DNA of 49,945 nucleotides. Source: Ophioceras dolichostomum. Lineage: Eukaryota; Ascomycota; Sordariomycetes; Magnaporthales; Ophioceraceae. Position numbers and translations under genes: made by a program. The DNA is taken from assembly GCA_003049485.1 (NCBI GenBank), contig PYST01000294.1, forward strand, positions 1 through 49,945, in the 5' to 3' direction. Shown here one piece after another: positions 24,237-34,355 of this stretch. The notes under the pieces are model-generated. The model saw only the letters and a list, made by a program, of their open reading frames with translations. It did no database searches and was not told the origin of the DNA. The stretch's first letter is position 1; the number at the start of each line of letters is the position of its first letter.

Positions 24237-25070
24237 GAATTTTTAACGTCTGTTGAAAGCGCCGCCAAGCGCTTTCCACGGTACCAAGTTACGGCTTTGG
24301 CTTATTCGTCGATTTTTATCATTTTGTCCTTCTAACATCCATACGAGTAGTTCGAAGATGGAATGCAATTTTGTTTCCATGTTTAACTATGTCCAACTGT
24401 GTGCTTCAAAATATTGATCCTATCGTCCAACATCACTGGCCCAATAAGTCAATACTCGCTTGCTGTCAGAAGATTCTACCAACTGCCCGAAGGTTCTATG
24501 GACTTCCATGATGTTCCAGAACGAAGCTTGATAATAGCTTCTATGACCTTCGACGTGATTCATCTCTCCACTCTAGAGGTCTATAAAAGACCGTCCATTC
24601 ACTCTGTAGATAGACAGAATAAGAAGGGCAGGGGCTCTTCAATACACTCATTCAAATAGTTCTCTTCTCTTCTTTTCCCAATACTTGCTCACTCGTCACT
24701 CACTCGTCACTCATTCATCACTCACTCACTCACACAATGTAATCCTCCCCGAGCATCACCGTCTCCTTGGCGGGCTAGGTAGGTACCTAGTAGTTACGGT
24801 TTTGGCTTATTTGTCGATTTTCATCATCTTTCCTTCCAAAATCCATACGAGTAGCTAGCCCGAAGATAGGCTAAATGAAATTTTGTTTTCCCTCCCGTTT
24901 GACACATCTCCAACTATGTGCATCAAGAAATTGATCCCATCGTCTGTCTACCATCACTGACCCAGTAAGCAGTAATTTCATACTCGCTTACTCACTCACT
25001 CACTAATCACTGACTCGTTTAATTACACAATGTAATCCTCCCCAAGCATCACCTCCTCCTTGTCATACCC
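23939..25070. repeat. Three degenerate tandem copies of the oxidase gene 3' end
   Basis: Three similar blocks lie in a row: about 23945-24198, 24285-24790 and 24789-25070, the last being the genuine 3' end of the flavin oxidase gene. Each starts with a CACGGCTTTG/TTACGG-like line, holds a TGATTTTCATCAT segment and a CAAAATATTGATC-like segment, and ends with a copy of the last codons of the oxidase. On the minus strand those codons read VMLGEDYIV in the gene and in copy 2, and VMLGEDYIM in copy 1. Copy 1 differs mainly by C-to-T and G-to-A changes at CpA/TpG. Copies 1 and 2 end at a GGCTAGGTAGGTACC motif, so the duplication breakpoints coincide with a dispersed palindrome. Copy 2 also carries an insertion at about 24466-24730. 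Confidence 0.75.
24201..24237. repeat. (GTT)n microsatellite
   Basis: About twelve perfect GTT units lie between the first and second degenerate copies of the oxidase 3' region. They are non-coding and likely to vary in length between strains. Confidence 0.95.
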
Positions 25071-26966
25071 CTCCGGCCAGATGCCGCTCTTCCCCGGCGC
25101 CAGGACCCCACGCGGGTCGAGGGCGCGCTTGATGCTCTCGTTGAGGCGCATCAGCGCGTTGTCGTTGAAGTCGTACGTCTGCGCGACCTGGTCCATCAGC
25201 GCGATGTGCGTGCGGAACTCGCCCCAGCCGTTCTCGGCGCAGTCGCGGATCATGGTCCGGACCAGCTTCTGGGCGCGGCGCCGCATGTCCGGGTCCTCGC
25301 GGTTGTAGACGACGCATATGACGTTGTCTTTTTAATTACCCAGTATTATTAGTCAAGAGCTCGTCGTCTCTTCAGGTAGGTAGGTAATCATCATCGTTAT
25401 CAGGAGAAGAAGAAGAAAAGGATGCAGGCAGGCAGGCAAAAGGCAAAACTTACGCATCTCCCTCATCCCGATGCTCAAGATCCCAAAGTAATCCAGCTTG
25501 AACTCCTCGAACCGCCTCTTCGCCATCTCGTACTGCGCCTTCGCCGACGCGCCCGACACGCGCGAGATGGGCGAGAACGCCAGGAATGTGCAGTTGGGTA
25601 TCCAGTGCGTCAGCCAGCGCAACTCGGCCCAGGCGCCCTCGCCGCGCATGACCTCGGCGCGGTAGTGCAGCGTGCTGAACTCCTCCTTGCGGTCTTCAAG
25701 AGAAAAATACCGGCTGCCGGGCACCTGCAGCATCTCGCGCTTGATGGTGGCCAGCAGGGCGTCGCGCACCGGCTTCGGCCCGTAGACGGCGCCCATGTAC
25801 ACCCAGTACCCCAGGTCGACCACCTCCGCCGCGGCGGTGAGCTCCTCAACGCTGAGGGGCTCGTCCGTCGTCTTGGAGGTGTAGCCCGTGCGCGGGTGGT
25901 AGTGGGCCGCGTCGAGCGCGATGTGCCGCAGGCTGGCCGCGTTCTGGAGCACCATGTTGAGGCGCAGCGGGCGGATGATGTCGACGACGCGCTCGAGGTC
26001 GGTCTCGTGAGCGTACGTGATCATGAAGGGCTCGTAGCCGGGCGGGGCCGGCATCAGCCAGACGCCCATCTTGGTCACGATGCCGGTGCTGCCCTGCGAG
26101 AAGATGCCGTCGTTGACGGGGCCGAAGCCGTAGGGGAAGAGCGGCCAGCACTCGTTGGGCTTCTGGTCGTGGGGCGGCACGCCCGCAGCGGCCTGCTTTC
26201 TGCCCTCGGGGCTCTGCATGGCGCCCATCCCCGTGCGGACGACCTCGGGCTTGACGGTCCCGGACCCGTCGGCCGCTGGCAGCTGCACCACCACCTCCAT
26301 GCCGCAGTGCATCATCCAGTGGTCGCCGTAGGGCGTGAAGCCGACGCCGTGGTCGAGCGCGTTGCCGACGATGGAGCCGTAGCCCAGCTCGGGCGTGTCG
26401 AGCCAGACCCTGTCCCGCAGGTCGTGCTCGTCGAGGTACGCCTGCAGCTGCATGTACGTCACGCCCGGCTCGACGATCGCGTAGCCGTCGTCCGGGTTGA
26501 CCTCGATGATGCGGTTCATGTGCGTGCCCAGGTTCATGACCAGGCTGCCGCGCACTCGGGGCGCCGCGCCGCCGTACCCGATGTTGTGGCCCTTGCTGAA
26601 CGTCCATAGGGGCACGCCGAACTCGGCGCACAGCGCCACCACGAGCTGCACGTCGGCCACGCCGCGGGGGTGCGCCAGCGCGCTGCCGACGAACTCCTCG
26701 CGGCTGTACAGGAAGTGCATGTCGTGCGTCTGGCAGTCCACGTTCATGTAGTCGCCGTCCTCCAGCGGCGTCTGCTCCTCGATGACCGACACGTTCTCGC
26801 GCCCGAGCCCGTCGCGCAGCCGCCCGACGAAGTCCCGGAACTGGTCCAGGGCCATTCCGGGCGGGAGGAAGCGGGGGGCTAGGAAGGGAGGTGCTGCTGC
26901 TTCGCCATTCTTCTTAGTGGCGTGGACGCTGGCGTCCTTCGTTGTTTGAGTTGCGCTTGGAGGCAT
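25023..26966 (-). CDS. Vanillyl-alcohol-oxidase-family FAD oxidase, atypical active site
   Basis: Two exons, 26966-25454 and 25327-25023, give 605 residues (vanillyl-alcohol oxidase has 560). The start is ATG 26966 (MPPSATQ). The FAD-binding PCMH-type domain is clear (GHNIGYGGAAPRVRGS, ELGYGSIVGNALDHGVG), and the C-terminal cap has RHIALDAA, SIGMREMHN, GWGEFRTH and LAPGKSGIWP. The closest known enzyme is fungal vanillyl-alcohol oxidase, which oxidises para-substituted phenols with O2. By alignment, its His61 and Tyr108 are kept (His84, Tyr131), but the covalent-FAD His422 is Phe461, the base Asp170 is Glu193, Tyr187 is Phe210, and Tyr503 of the phenol site is Phe542; Arg504 is kept (Arg543). 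FAD is therefore probably bound non-covalently and the substrate may differ. It is transcribed away from the prenyltransferase gene about 1.9 kb away. The intron has a GTAAGT donor. Confidence 0.9.
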
Positions 26967-27159
26967 GATGTGAGCTTCTAACAAGACTGGTGTGCAAGGG
27001 CATTGAAGACACTGGTGGCGCTCTTGGTAGTACTAAAACTATCTCGAACAAGGAGGCAGCAAAAGTGGTTGGAATTAACTTCTCATATTAGATTGTCGGT
27101 GCTACTAGTGGTATAATTATATTTCTATGGACTCGGCAGCGAATCGCCCAATAGTAAGA

Positions 27160-27220
27160 CCCCCCCCCCCCCCNNNNNNNNNNNNNNNNNNNNNNNNNNN
27201 NNNNCCCCCCCCCCCCCCCC
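27160..27220. other. Assembly gap inside a poly-C tract
   Basis: Fourteen C, 31 N and 16 C in a row, followed by seven A. The true length of the homopolymer is unknown, and sequence may be missing. Any open frame that crosses this point is unreliable. Confidence 0.99.
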
Positions 27221-27228
27221 AAAAAAAG

Positions 27229-27467
27229 GGCATATTGAGCGCCTTCGGTGTTCTGTACGCGCCGATAACGAGCCAGTCGCAATCGAGCTCTGGCCGGGAT
27301 GGAGCTTTCAAGTTTTCAGGGGCTTCACGGAATAAGCGGATCTCAAACACGTTGCCCGCCCCGGCCGAGGCCGGGTTGAGAATCTCGATGTTCAGTCGCT
27401 CGCCGGGGTCTCGCCGGTGAATCCCCAACCGGAGGGCCGTGAGAATTGAGCTCCATCCCTTCCTCAA
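27229..27467 (-). pseudogene. Possible coding fragment next to the gap
   Basis: A minus-strand frame reads about 80 residues of globular-looking sequence (GERLNIEILNPASAGAG, VFEIRLFREAPENLK, CDWLVIGAYRTPKALNM) straight into the poly-C/N gap. It could be the end or middle of an unrecognised gene cut by the gap, or a chance frame, since the opposite strand is also open. No upstream exon or good acceptor was found. Confidence 0.22.
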
Positions 27468-28861
27468 GAGCCGGGGACCTAGTACTAGTCTGTTTCATCG
27501 TCTAACCCCTCCGTCGTCCGGTCTGGGTTAGGACCCATTGAACACTTAAAGAGAACTATAAGAAACGCGCCAAGAATACCACTCCATTTTTGAAAACACG
27601 GCTTGCTTTCAGTTTTCGGCAAGGCATTCCATGTTCGCTCACCTTTCCGACGCAGACCATTTCCAGAATCGGTTTGAAATTCGACGTACTAGAACAAATC
27701 AGCACGGAATCGGAGAGTGACACGACACCGGACAGGATTCACAGGAATTACAAAGAGTCAGGAGTCAAGAGTCATGCCGGCATTCGGGGGTATGAAATAA
27801 TTTGAACCTAGCCGACCACCCTCTAGTAAAAGGAGACAGTACGTGGTAGGCTGCCTCAGGTCGCTCTCTCTTTCTTGGGCCGGCTTAGAGTCACTCCGAT
27901 GAGTCCGATCTCATTTGCCTCGGCGAGAATTCTGGAGTCCTGGATCCTCTTCTCCAATCCGGGGCCCTGTCCGGAGCTCACTCCGTCCTGGACTCCTGAA
28001 TTCCTGACTTCCTGGCCTGGCGTTCCATGCCAATGATCCATTCCGGCGAGGTCTACCGCCAGCTTTCCATCCAGTCGCAACCTCTACTAGTACTATCCAC
28101 ATCGCCAAGCTCGCCACATCACTTTGGAGGCCGTCGGGTAGATCCTTCCGCCTCTCTTCTTGGTCCCATCCCTAGACGTTCCATACAACTTCCTCCGGAC
28201 TTGCTCGATATAAGAACGACCAAGTCCGAGATATTGCCAGGGGCTGACCAGGGCTAGTGATAAACTCCAGGGGAAGTCCCAGGCTCGCTGAGCTGCCCGC
28301 GGAGGCCGTTGATGGAGCCGTTAAGTCGGGACTAGAGGAGATAGTCACAGGAGAGCGTGCCGAGCCGGGTATGGCGGAGCGCGCAATTCCCAGCTAAAGC
28401 TAGTAAAACATGCCTTGGAAGGGCGGAGGGCCACGAGGTGGTCCTTTTGACGACAGGGAGCGGAACCTACCGAGGTCCTCAAGGCCCAGGCCCAAGGGTT
28501 CGGGTGAACTATAGCGACGTTGTCGCTTGTGACGACAGAGTAACAGCACGCATAAGACGAGAACGACGACCAGGGTTGAGATGTGGCGTGATTATAAAGG
28601 AGCGGGGGGCCGGCGCCAACAATCTTTGCGACACTTCACTTCATGACGGGCCACAGCCAAACTCGTCTCTGATTCTGGATCCCTCCCTTCATGAACACTC
28701 ATCTTCCTCAGCCTCTGAGTCTTTTGTCTTGTCCAACCTAGGTATTCGTGCTCATTCTGTCCTATACTATTATCTTACCTAAACACACCACTTGAATTCT
28801 AGTACTACTAGTATTCTTCTACAGGCCCAGTTGCCTCCCACTACATGAAGTACTAGTTGTC

Positions 28862-30341
28862 ATGGCTACAGAAACGACTATAACTACCCTACCGCCTCAG
28901 GGCGCGCTCGGAGCCCGCAAGGACTCTGGTGTCGATCTCAGCACCAAAGCGACACTCATCGGAGGAGTTGAGCCTCCCACTGATCCAGAGAGCAACTGGT
29001 GGTGGCAGCGCTGCGCGCCCCTTCTGGCCGTTTTGCTCGAGAACTCGGGCTCATACACCCAGGAGCAGATCGAGGACCACATGCGTGTGTTCCGTGACCT
29101 TGCCGTGCCCACATTTGGTCCCCGGACGTCGAAGGCTAAGGTGGATCCCCTCCTGACCCTCGACGGATCTCCGTTCGAGCCCTCATGGAACTTCCAGGAC
29201 GGCGGCAACATCGTCCGATACTCGTTTGAGCCGCTGTGGGGCGACGCGGGCACGGAGGAGAACCCCTTTCCCGGGGCGAAGCTCCCCGCCTTCATGGCAG
29301 CAGTCAAGGAAGCCTCCTCGAGCGATGTCGACCTCCGCTGGTTCGACCAGGTATGGAAGGAGTGGTTCGTCAGTGGCAAGGAGGCCGCCAGGGCGAAACA
29401 GGTGCTGGCGCAGCACCCGCACGGCCCGACGCGTGTGCCGCAGATCTTCCTCGCCTTCGACATGAAGGGCGGGAAGCGCATGCTCAAGTCCTACCACTTC
29501 CCCGTGCTGAAGCACCTGGCCACGGGCATCTCTACCGAGAAGCTCACCTTCGACCTGATCGACAAACTACAGCCGGGTGGCGAGCTGTTCCGCCCAGCTG
29601 TACGGCGCCTCCAGCATTACCTCACCACCGCGCACGAAACGGAGCCCGCCCCCCGCGTCGAGATGATCGCCATCGACAACGTGGACCCGACCAAGGAGCC
29701 CCGCGTGAAGGTGTACGCGCGCTCCTCCGCGGAGGGCGGCAACTCCATCGCCGTCGTGCGGGACGCCATGACGCTGGGAGGCCAGCAGACGGACGAGGCC
29801 ACCATGGCGGGCGTCGAGCACGTCGAGAAGTTCTGGCATCTGTGCCTGGACGAGAGGCGCGGGCTCGCCTCGGTCCACCAGGCCAAGCAGCCGCGGGATC
29901 CTCGCGCGCACCACGTGGGGATCTGCTTCGTCTTCGAGATGCGCATGGGCCAGGAGCACATCGACGTGAAAGCCCATCTGCCCTGGTGCCAGACCAACTC
30001 CACCGACCTGAATGGCGTGGAGAATTTTGCCGAGACTCTGCGGATTCTCGGATGGCAGGACCATGCCGCTCGGTACACGAAGGGAGCCAGCGAGGCGGCG
30101 AATCTGTGAGTTTTCTTTCGCGCATCAGAGTCCCTGCTTCTTTCTTGTTCTCCGTCCTCAGTTTCCAGGGATGCACGCTGACTCTAGGTACACACACACG
30201 CACACACACAGTCCGGCGATGGACTACGCCAGCCAAGCGGGCGGGCTTTCGTACATGGCATACAACTACAACAAGAAAGGGGGAGACTACATCTCATCCT
30301 ACTTCTCTCCGCTCCCCCAGGACCCCGGTCACGGTCCATGA
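28862..30341 (+). CDS. DMATS-type aromatic prenyltransferase
   Basis: Exons 28862-30105 and 30212-30341 give 457 residues, the normal length for the family. Without splicing the frame stops at once; using the GTGAGT donor and the CACACACAG acceptor adds the family's Tyr-rich C-terminus (MDYASQAGGLSYMAYNY, GDYISSYFSP). Family features include a DGSPFEPSWNF segment whose Glu106 lies where the general-base Glu sits, GNIVRYSFEPL, FDMKGGKRMLKSYHFP (Lys/Tyr contacts to the diphosphate), VKVYAR (Lys-Tyr-Arg) and a GICFVFEMRMG strand. These soluble ABBA-fold enzymes move a dimethylallyl group from DMAPP onto an indole, tyrosine or other aromatic ring without the DDxxD metal motif. The substrate cannot be read from the sequence. 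Neighbours (VAO-family oxidase, ABM protein, NmrA-like reductase) suggest a small tailoring pathway. Confidence 0.92.
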
Positions 30342-31126
30342 ACTGATCTGTTATTCCCCAGACATCGATTGATTTAATTCTTTCTTGGAGGGGGGAAATA
30401 TGAACGGTTTCTTTTGGGACGGCCGAAACGGTCGCCAGAATGTATATACCTATTCCATGAAAATCTGCCGATGTAGCCTTCTTTGATGATGATGATGCAG
30501 TGCATTATGAAGACGATTTTGTTCATCAGTACCTACCTACCCAACATACAGGGGTCAAATGCGAATGCAGCCTCGTGCAAATGCAATGCCGGCGAGGATG
30601 AGCCGACTTTCTCTGTGAGGCTGATGTCCATGGAATAGAAGATTGGATCGTCCCAAGTTTTTGGCTGGGAGAGGTCGATGGCATAGATGAAAGTCATGAA
30701 ACATGAATGACCACACATGCCTCCCCAACAACACTAAAACTCGTCAGTGATCGATCTAGACTAGACCAGAGAAAGGACAGAGCAGGGAAAGTATGGAACT
30801 CACTATAGGACAACGAATAATAGTCCCCTCGGACCAGAGAGTCGGGGGGAAAGGATGAGACAGACCTGGGGGTGGAAGCAGACGACAGTACGTAACAACT
30901 TGCTTTCTCTTCCACTCTCTCTCCACTCGTCCATTTCCCCAATTTGTCCGTCCGCACATATCTATCTAAGTCAGTCGCCATCTCGGAAGAGACTAAGTTA
31001 GCTCGTCACTACTACACTTCCACCGCTGCACCGATACACCGCTACACAGCCTCCTTATTCCACCCTACCTACTTCACCACCCGGTTCATCTGAGCATAGA
31101 ATCCTAAAAGAAGAAAAACAGGCAAA
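30342..31126. other. Intergenic region upstream of the ABM-like gene
   Basis: No gene is supported. It holds the 3' region of the prenyltransferase gene and the promoter of the ABM-like gene. A short GAT run lies near 30484, and the only open frames are on the minus strand and have no domain. Confidence 0.45.
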
Positions 31127-31935
31127 ATGACGGGCCCTCCACCGGCATCCGGCATCACTGAAAGAGTGATCATTCCAGTCAAGGGCGGTGTTGATGACTG
31201 GAAGGAACCCCTGAAGCAACTGCTTCTCACCCTCAAGGCGACGCCTGGCGTCATCAGACACCGCTGGGGTCCCGTGAGCGAGGACCCGAATATCCTCGAA
31301 CTCATGGTTGGTACGTTTTGCCTGCCTGCCTGCCTGCCTGACCGCCAGGCGCCCCCTGAAAAAAACCTTGAAGTGCTACCTCAATGATACCAGTTAGCTA
31401 GCCACACCACCACAGAGCCAAACCAAGACCGCTGTGAGACTAATATCTATCTGCCAACCCGCCTACCCACCAAACAGGCTGGACCACCGAAGACGCACGC
31501 GCCGCCTTCGAGGCCTCCCCCGCCCATGACAAGGCCATGCAGGCGATGTCGCAGGTCCTCGCCGGCCCGCCGCAGGCCTACGGCGTCAAGTTCGTCCCCT
31601 ACGCGCCCAAGGACGCGATCGACTCTCCCTTCGTCGAGCTCGTCACCGTCACGGGCCTCGACGGCGAGGACGAGCACCGGCTGCGCTCCCACTTCGAGAC
31701 GGTCAAGGCCCTGGACGGCTGCAACGGCTGCGCCTGCGGCTTCTCCACCAGCGAGGTCGACGGTGGGAGGGTCTGGGTGGCCGCCGCGGGGTGGAGCAGC
31801 CTGGAGAAGAGCAGGGAGGCGGACAAGACGGTTTATTTGCCTGGGGGAGGAGGAGGAAAGGCGCAGGTGCAGACGCATCATGTTAATTACAACTTTCCTA
31901 TTAAGGGGTTCAGCGCTACGAATAGCGTGCACTGA
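31127..31935 (+). CDS. Dimeric alpha/beta-barrel (ABM-like) protein
   Basis: Exons 31127-31310 and 31478-31935 give 213 residues; the junction rebuilds ELMVGWTTEDARAAFEASPAH in frame. The order beta strand (ITERVIIPVKG), helix (WKEPLKQLLLTLKATPGV), strand (RHRWGPVSEDPNILELMVGW), helix (EDARAAFEASPAHDKAMQAM) is that of the ferredoxin-like ABM fold. The WT/SLEKSREA and ELVTVTG strands in the second half suggest a second, degenerate barrel unit. Members include quinone-forming monooxygenases of polyketide pathways and many proteins of unknown function, so catalysis is only possible, not shown. No signal peptide. The intron begins with a run of TGCC units (31319-31338). It lies between the prenyltransferase and the NmrA-like gene on the same strand. 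Confidence 0.8.
31319..31338. repeat. TGCC tetranucleotide repeat in an intron
   Basis: About five tandem TGCC units lie just after the donor of the ABM-like gene's intron. They are non-coding and probably length-variable. Confidence 0.8.
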
Positions 31936-33181
31936 GAGGGGCGTGATAGTGACTTGCGGGATCTAGGAACAGAAGCAGGCATTGCCAGACGCTTTCTACC
32001 GACTACTTCACATACCGGAATGGAGCCATTCAGGACTGTTCAGCTACCTTTGTGATAACCCAGGGACCTGGGTACACCTACCTGCTTACGAGGCACCCAA
32101 AGTATCCGGGCGCCTATCTACCGCCACAGTAATAGCACAGTTACCATCAGCAATAATCGAGCAGCAAGAAGAGCCTTCACGGCTCTCGCGGGCTCCTCCG
32201 AAGACTACGAAGCGTTCGGTACACTCCGCACGCCGCCGTCGTAGCGAGAGCTGCGACCGCTCGAAAACGAGAATCAGCAGGGGCGCAGCTTCAACCAACC
32301 TATTGCTTCTACTCGCTTTCGTACCCCGGGCGGCAGAAAAAGAAAGGAAGAGGGAAATTTCACACAAAAAAAAGGTCTTCCGGACTTACCCCGAGTGTAG
32401 TCCGTGAATTGAACATGGGATACCTACCTGGATACATGACAAAGTTGGGAAAATCTTGGTTCCGATCAAAAGTTTCTGCGAAGAGAGTTTCATCCCATCA
32501 TTTTTGTGTCCGAACGGCGGACATGCCGGATGCGGCAGGACAGGACGTCAAACTCGGACCTGCACCTGAGTCCACCCGGCAAACCACCTCTCTCTCTCTC
32601 ACATATCCATTCTTCCGTCCTCCGTCCTCTGCATTGAGTGCGAATCACTTACTGCTCGGAAGAAGGGAAGCATTAACGGCCTAGTCTGTTTCACCCACCA
32701 CCTCCACATCATATTCCATATTCCGTACCACGTATAGCCCAGCAGCCGCCTCCCCGGCGGCCCTACCCGGCTTCATATTGCTCCGATGTTGTTTACTTTC
32801 TCGGTGGCGCATTAGTTGAGGCATTGAGGCGGCCGGCAGCAGACATACGATTGATCCGAGCGGAGGGGGCGAGCGGCTTTCCCCGCGAAAGCCGCTCTCT
32901 CACTCGCTCGAGCGCTCGCTCGTTCCCCGGATTTACAGCTGAAAGCGGCGAGCGGGCAGTCGTCTCGTACTTATATATTTGTTCGGCAGTTTTTGAAAGG
33001 AAGATGGGAGAAGTATGAGCAGGAAGGAGGCGAGCAAAGAGTCAGTCAGGGGTGTATGTAAGATCATCACTCGACCAGGTTACGGCCTCACGTACGATAA
33101 ATGCTTGCTCTCAAATTGTAAAGCCGCCGCCTCCTACCTACATACTCAATCTTCGACTTCAGAGAGTGGCATCATAACCGG
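31936..33181. other. Intergenic region with a strong hairpin
   Basis: No gene is supported in this 1.2 kb stretch between two plus-strand genes. It carries a perfect 11-base-pair inverted repeat at 32871-32897, followed by CGCTCG/CGAGCG palindromes. Confidence 0.5.
32871..32897. repeat. Perfect 11-bp inverted repeat (hairpin) with 5-base loop
   Basis: GAGCGGCTTTC and its exact complement are separated by CCCGC. Short palindromes of CGAGCG/CGCTCG follow within 25 bases, and another GAAAGCGGC half lies near 32940. It is about 285 bases upstream of the NmrA-like gene, in a position for a regulatory site or a transcript structure. It is not followed by a T run like a bacterial terminator. Confidence 0.85.
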
Positions 33182-34355
33182 ATGCCAATCATCATGGACG
33201 GCAAAATCCCAAAGGTCGCTGTCGCTGGGGTAAGTACCTGCAGATGGCACACTGGCAGCTCTGGCACCCCTCCATGATCTCCCACCAACTTTCCCTGCTA
33301 GGGGATGGAAGTAAAAAAGGGAGTCGTCGCTTAGGGGAGGAGTTAGCAATCAGCTCGAGGTGAACTAACCACACAACGCGTATCATGCTCCCTCCGGACA
33401 AACACCATAGGCAACCGGCAACGTCGGACGCGCCGTCCTCAAGCACCTACTAGCCACGCAATTCGAAGTCACCGCCCTCATCCGGCACGACAGCACCAAA
33501 ACCTCTTCAACTACCTTCCCAGCCGGCGTGACCACCAAAACCATCGACCCCCTCTCCCTCCAATCCCTCACCTCCGCCCTCCGCGGCCACGACGCCGTCG
33601 TCGACGCCACCCGCGCCCCCGACGACGCCATGACGCTCCTCGTCGACGCCGCCGCCGCCGCGGGGGTCTACCGCTTCATCCCCTCGGACTTCAGCCTAGA
33701 CCCGTCCAACGCGTCGCTGAACGCCCTCCCCATCTTCGCGGGCAAAGCCTCGCGCGACGCGCACCTCGCCGCCCGCTGCAGTGAGGGCAGCAGCGAAATG
33801 ACCTGGACGATCGTGGCGAACGGCCCGTTCCTGGACTGGAACCTGCAGACGGGCTTCATGCAGATCGACCTGTTCGGCAGGCGGGCGACGCTGATGGACG
33901 GCGGGGAGAACGTGACGGTTTGGACGACGCTCGACGCGGTGGGGAGCGCGGTGGCCGAGGTGCTGCTGCACCCGGCCGAGACGGAGAACAGGGCTGTGTA
34001 TATTAGTAGTGTGGCGAAGAGCCCTGCGCAGATGCTGGCGCTGGCTAGGGAGGTTGATGGAGAAGGGGGAGGAGGAGGAGCAACGAACGGCTCGGTGGAT
34101 GTGGACGGCGACGGCTGGCAGGTCACGTCTGTGGATGGGGCGCAGGCCTTTCAGGGCGCGATGGAGGCCGTCAAGGCGGGAAAGATGGACCCCTCAGTGT
34201 TCGGGACCATGATACTGTATGCGAACTCGCGGCCGGAGATGGCGCACCCGTGGCCGAAGCCGGATAACGAGCTGCTGGGCGTGAAGCAGATGTCTGATGA
34301 GGAGGTGAAGGAGTTGATGAGGGAGATTTTGAAGAAGGGGCCGTTGAAGATGTGA
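33182..34355 (+). CDS. NmrA-like / isoflavone-reductase-type NAD(P)-binding protein
   Basis: Exons 33182-33229 and 33411-34355 give 330 residues. The short first exon encodes the first beta strand (KVAVAG), and the splice (GTAAGT donor, CCATAG acceptor) completes the Rossmann nucleotide motif GATGNVG. Then come LIRHD (Arg after the second strand, favouring NADPH), HDAVVDATRAPD and YRFIPSDFSLDP, the latter characteristic of the isoflavone reductase / phenylcoumaran benzylic ether reductase branch of atypical short-chain dehydrogenases. The family includes both reductases of plant-type phenolics and NmrA-type redox sensors lacking activity. The usual catalytic Lys of the reductases is not obvious here, so I prefer a general label. 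It is the last plus-strand gene of the prenyltransferase block. Confidence 0.85.

Larger units (their letters stand above)
26967..28861. other. Divergent promoter region with an assembly gap
   Basis: This region lies between the oxidase (minus) and prenyltransferase (plus) genes and should hold both promoters, which would allow co-regulation. It includes the N gap at 27174-27204. A 68-residue minus-strand frame (about 27467-27229, RLNIEILNPASAGAGNVF onward) looks protein-like and runs into the gap. Other frames (27856-28080, minus; 28357-28782, plus) show no domain. The last 60 bases carry the ACTAGTACT motif found elsewhere in the window. Confidence 0.4.

Noticed and set aside
29226..30372. 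A 378-codon plus-strand frame over the prenyltransferase
   Set aside because: It is a frame-shifted, Arg/Pro-rich shadow of the DMATS exon.
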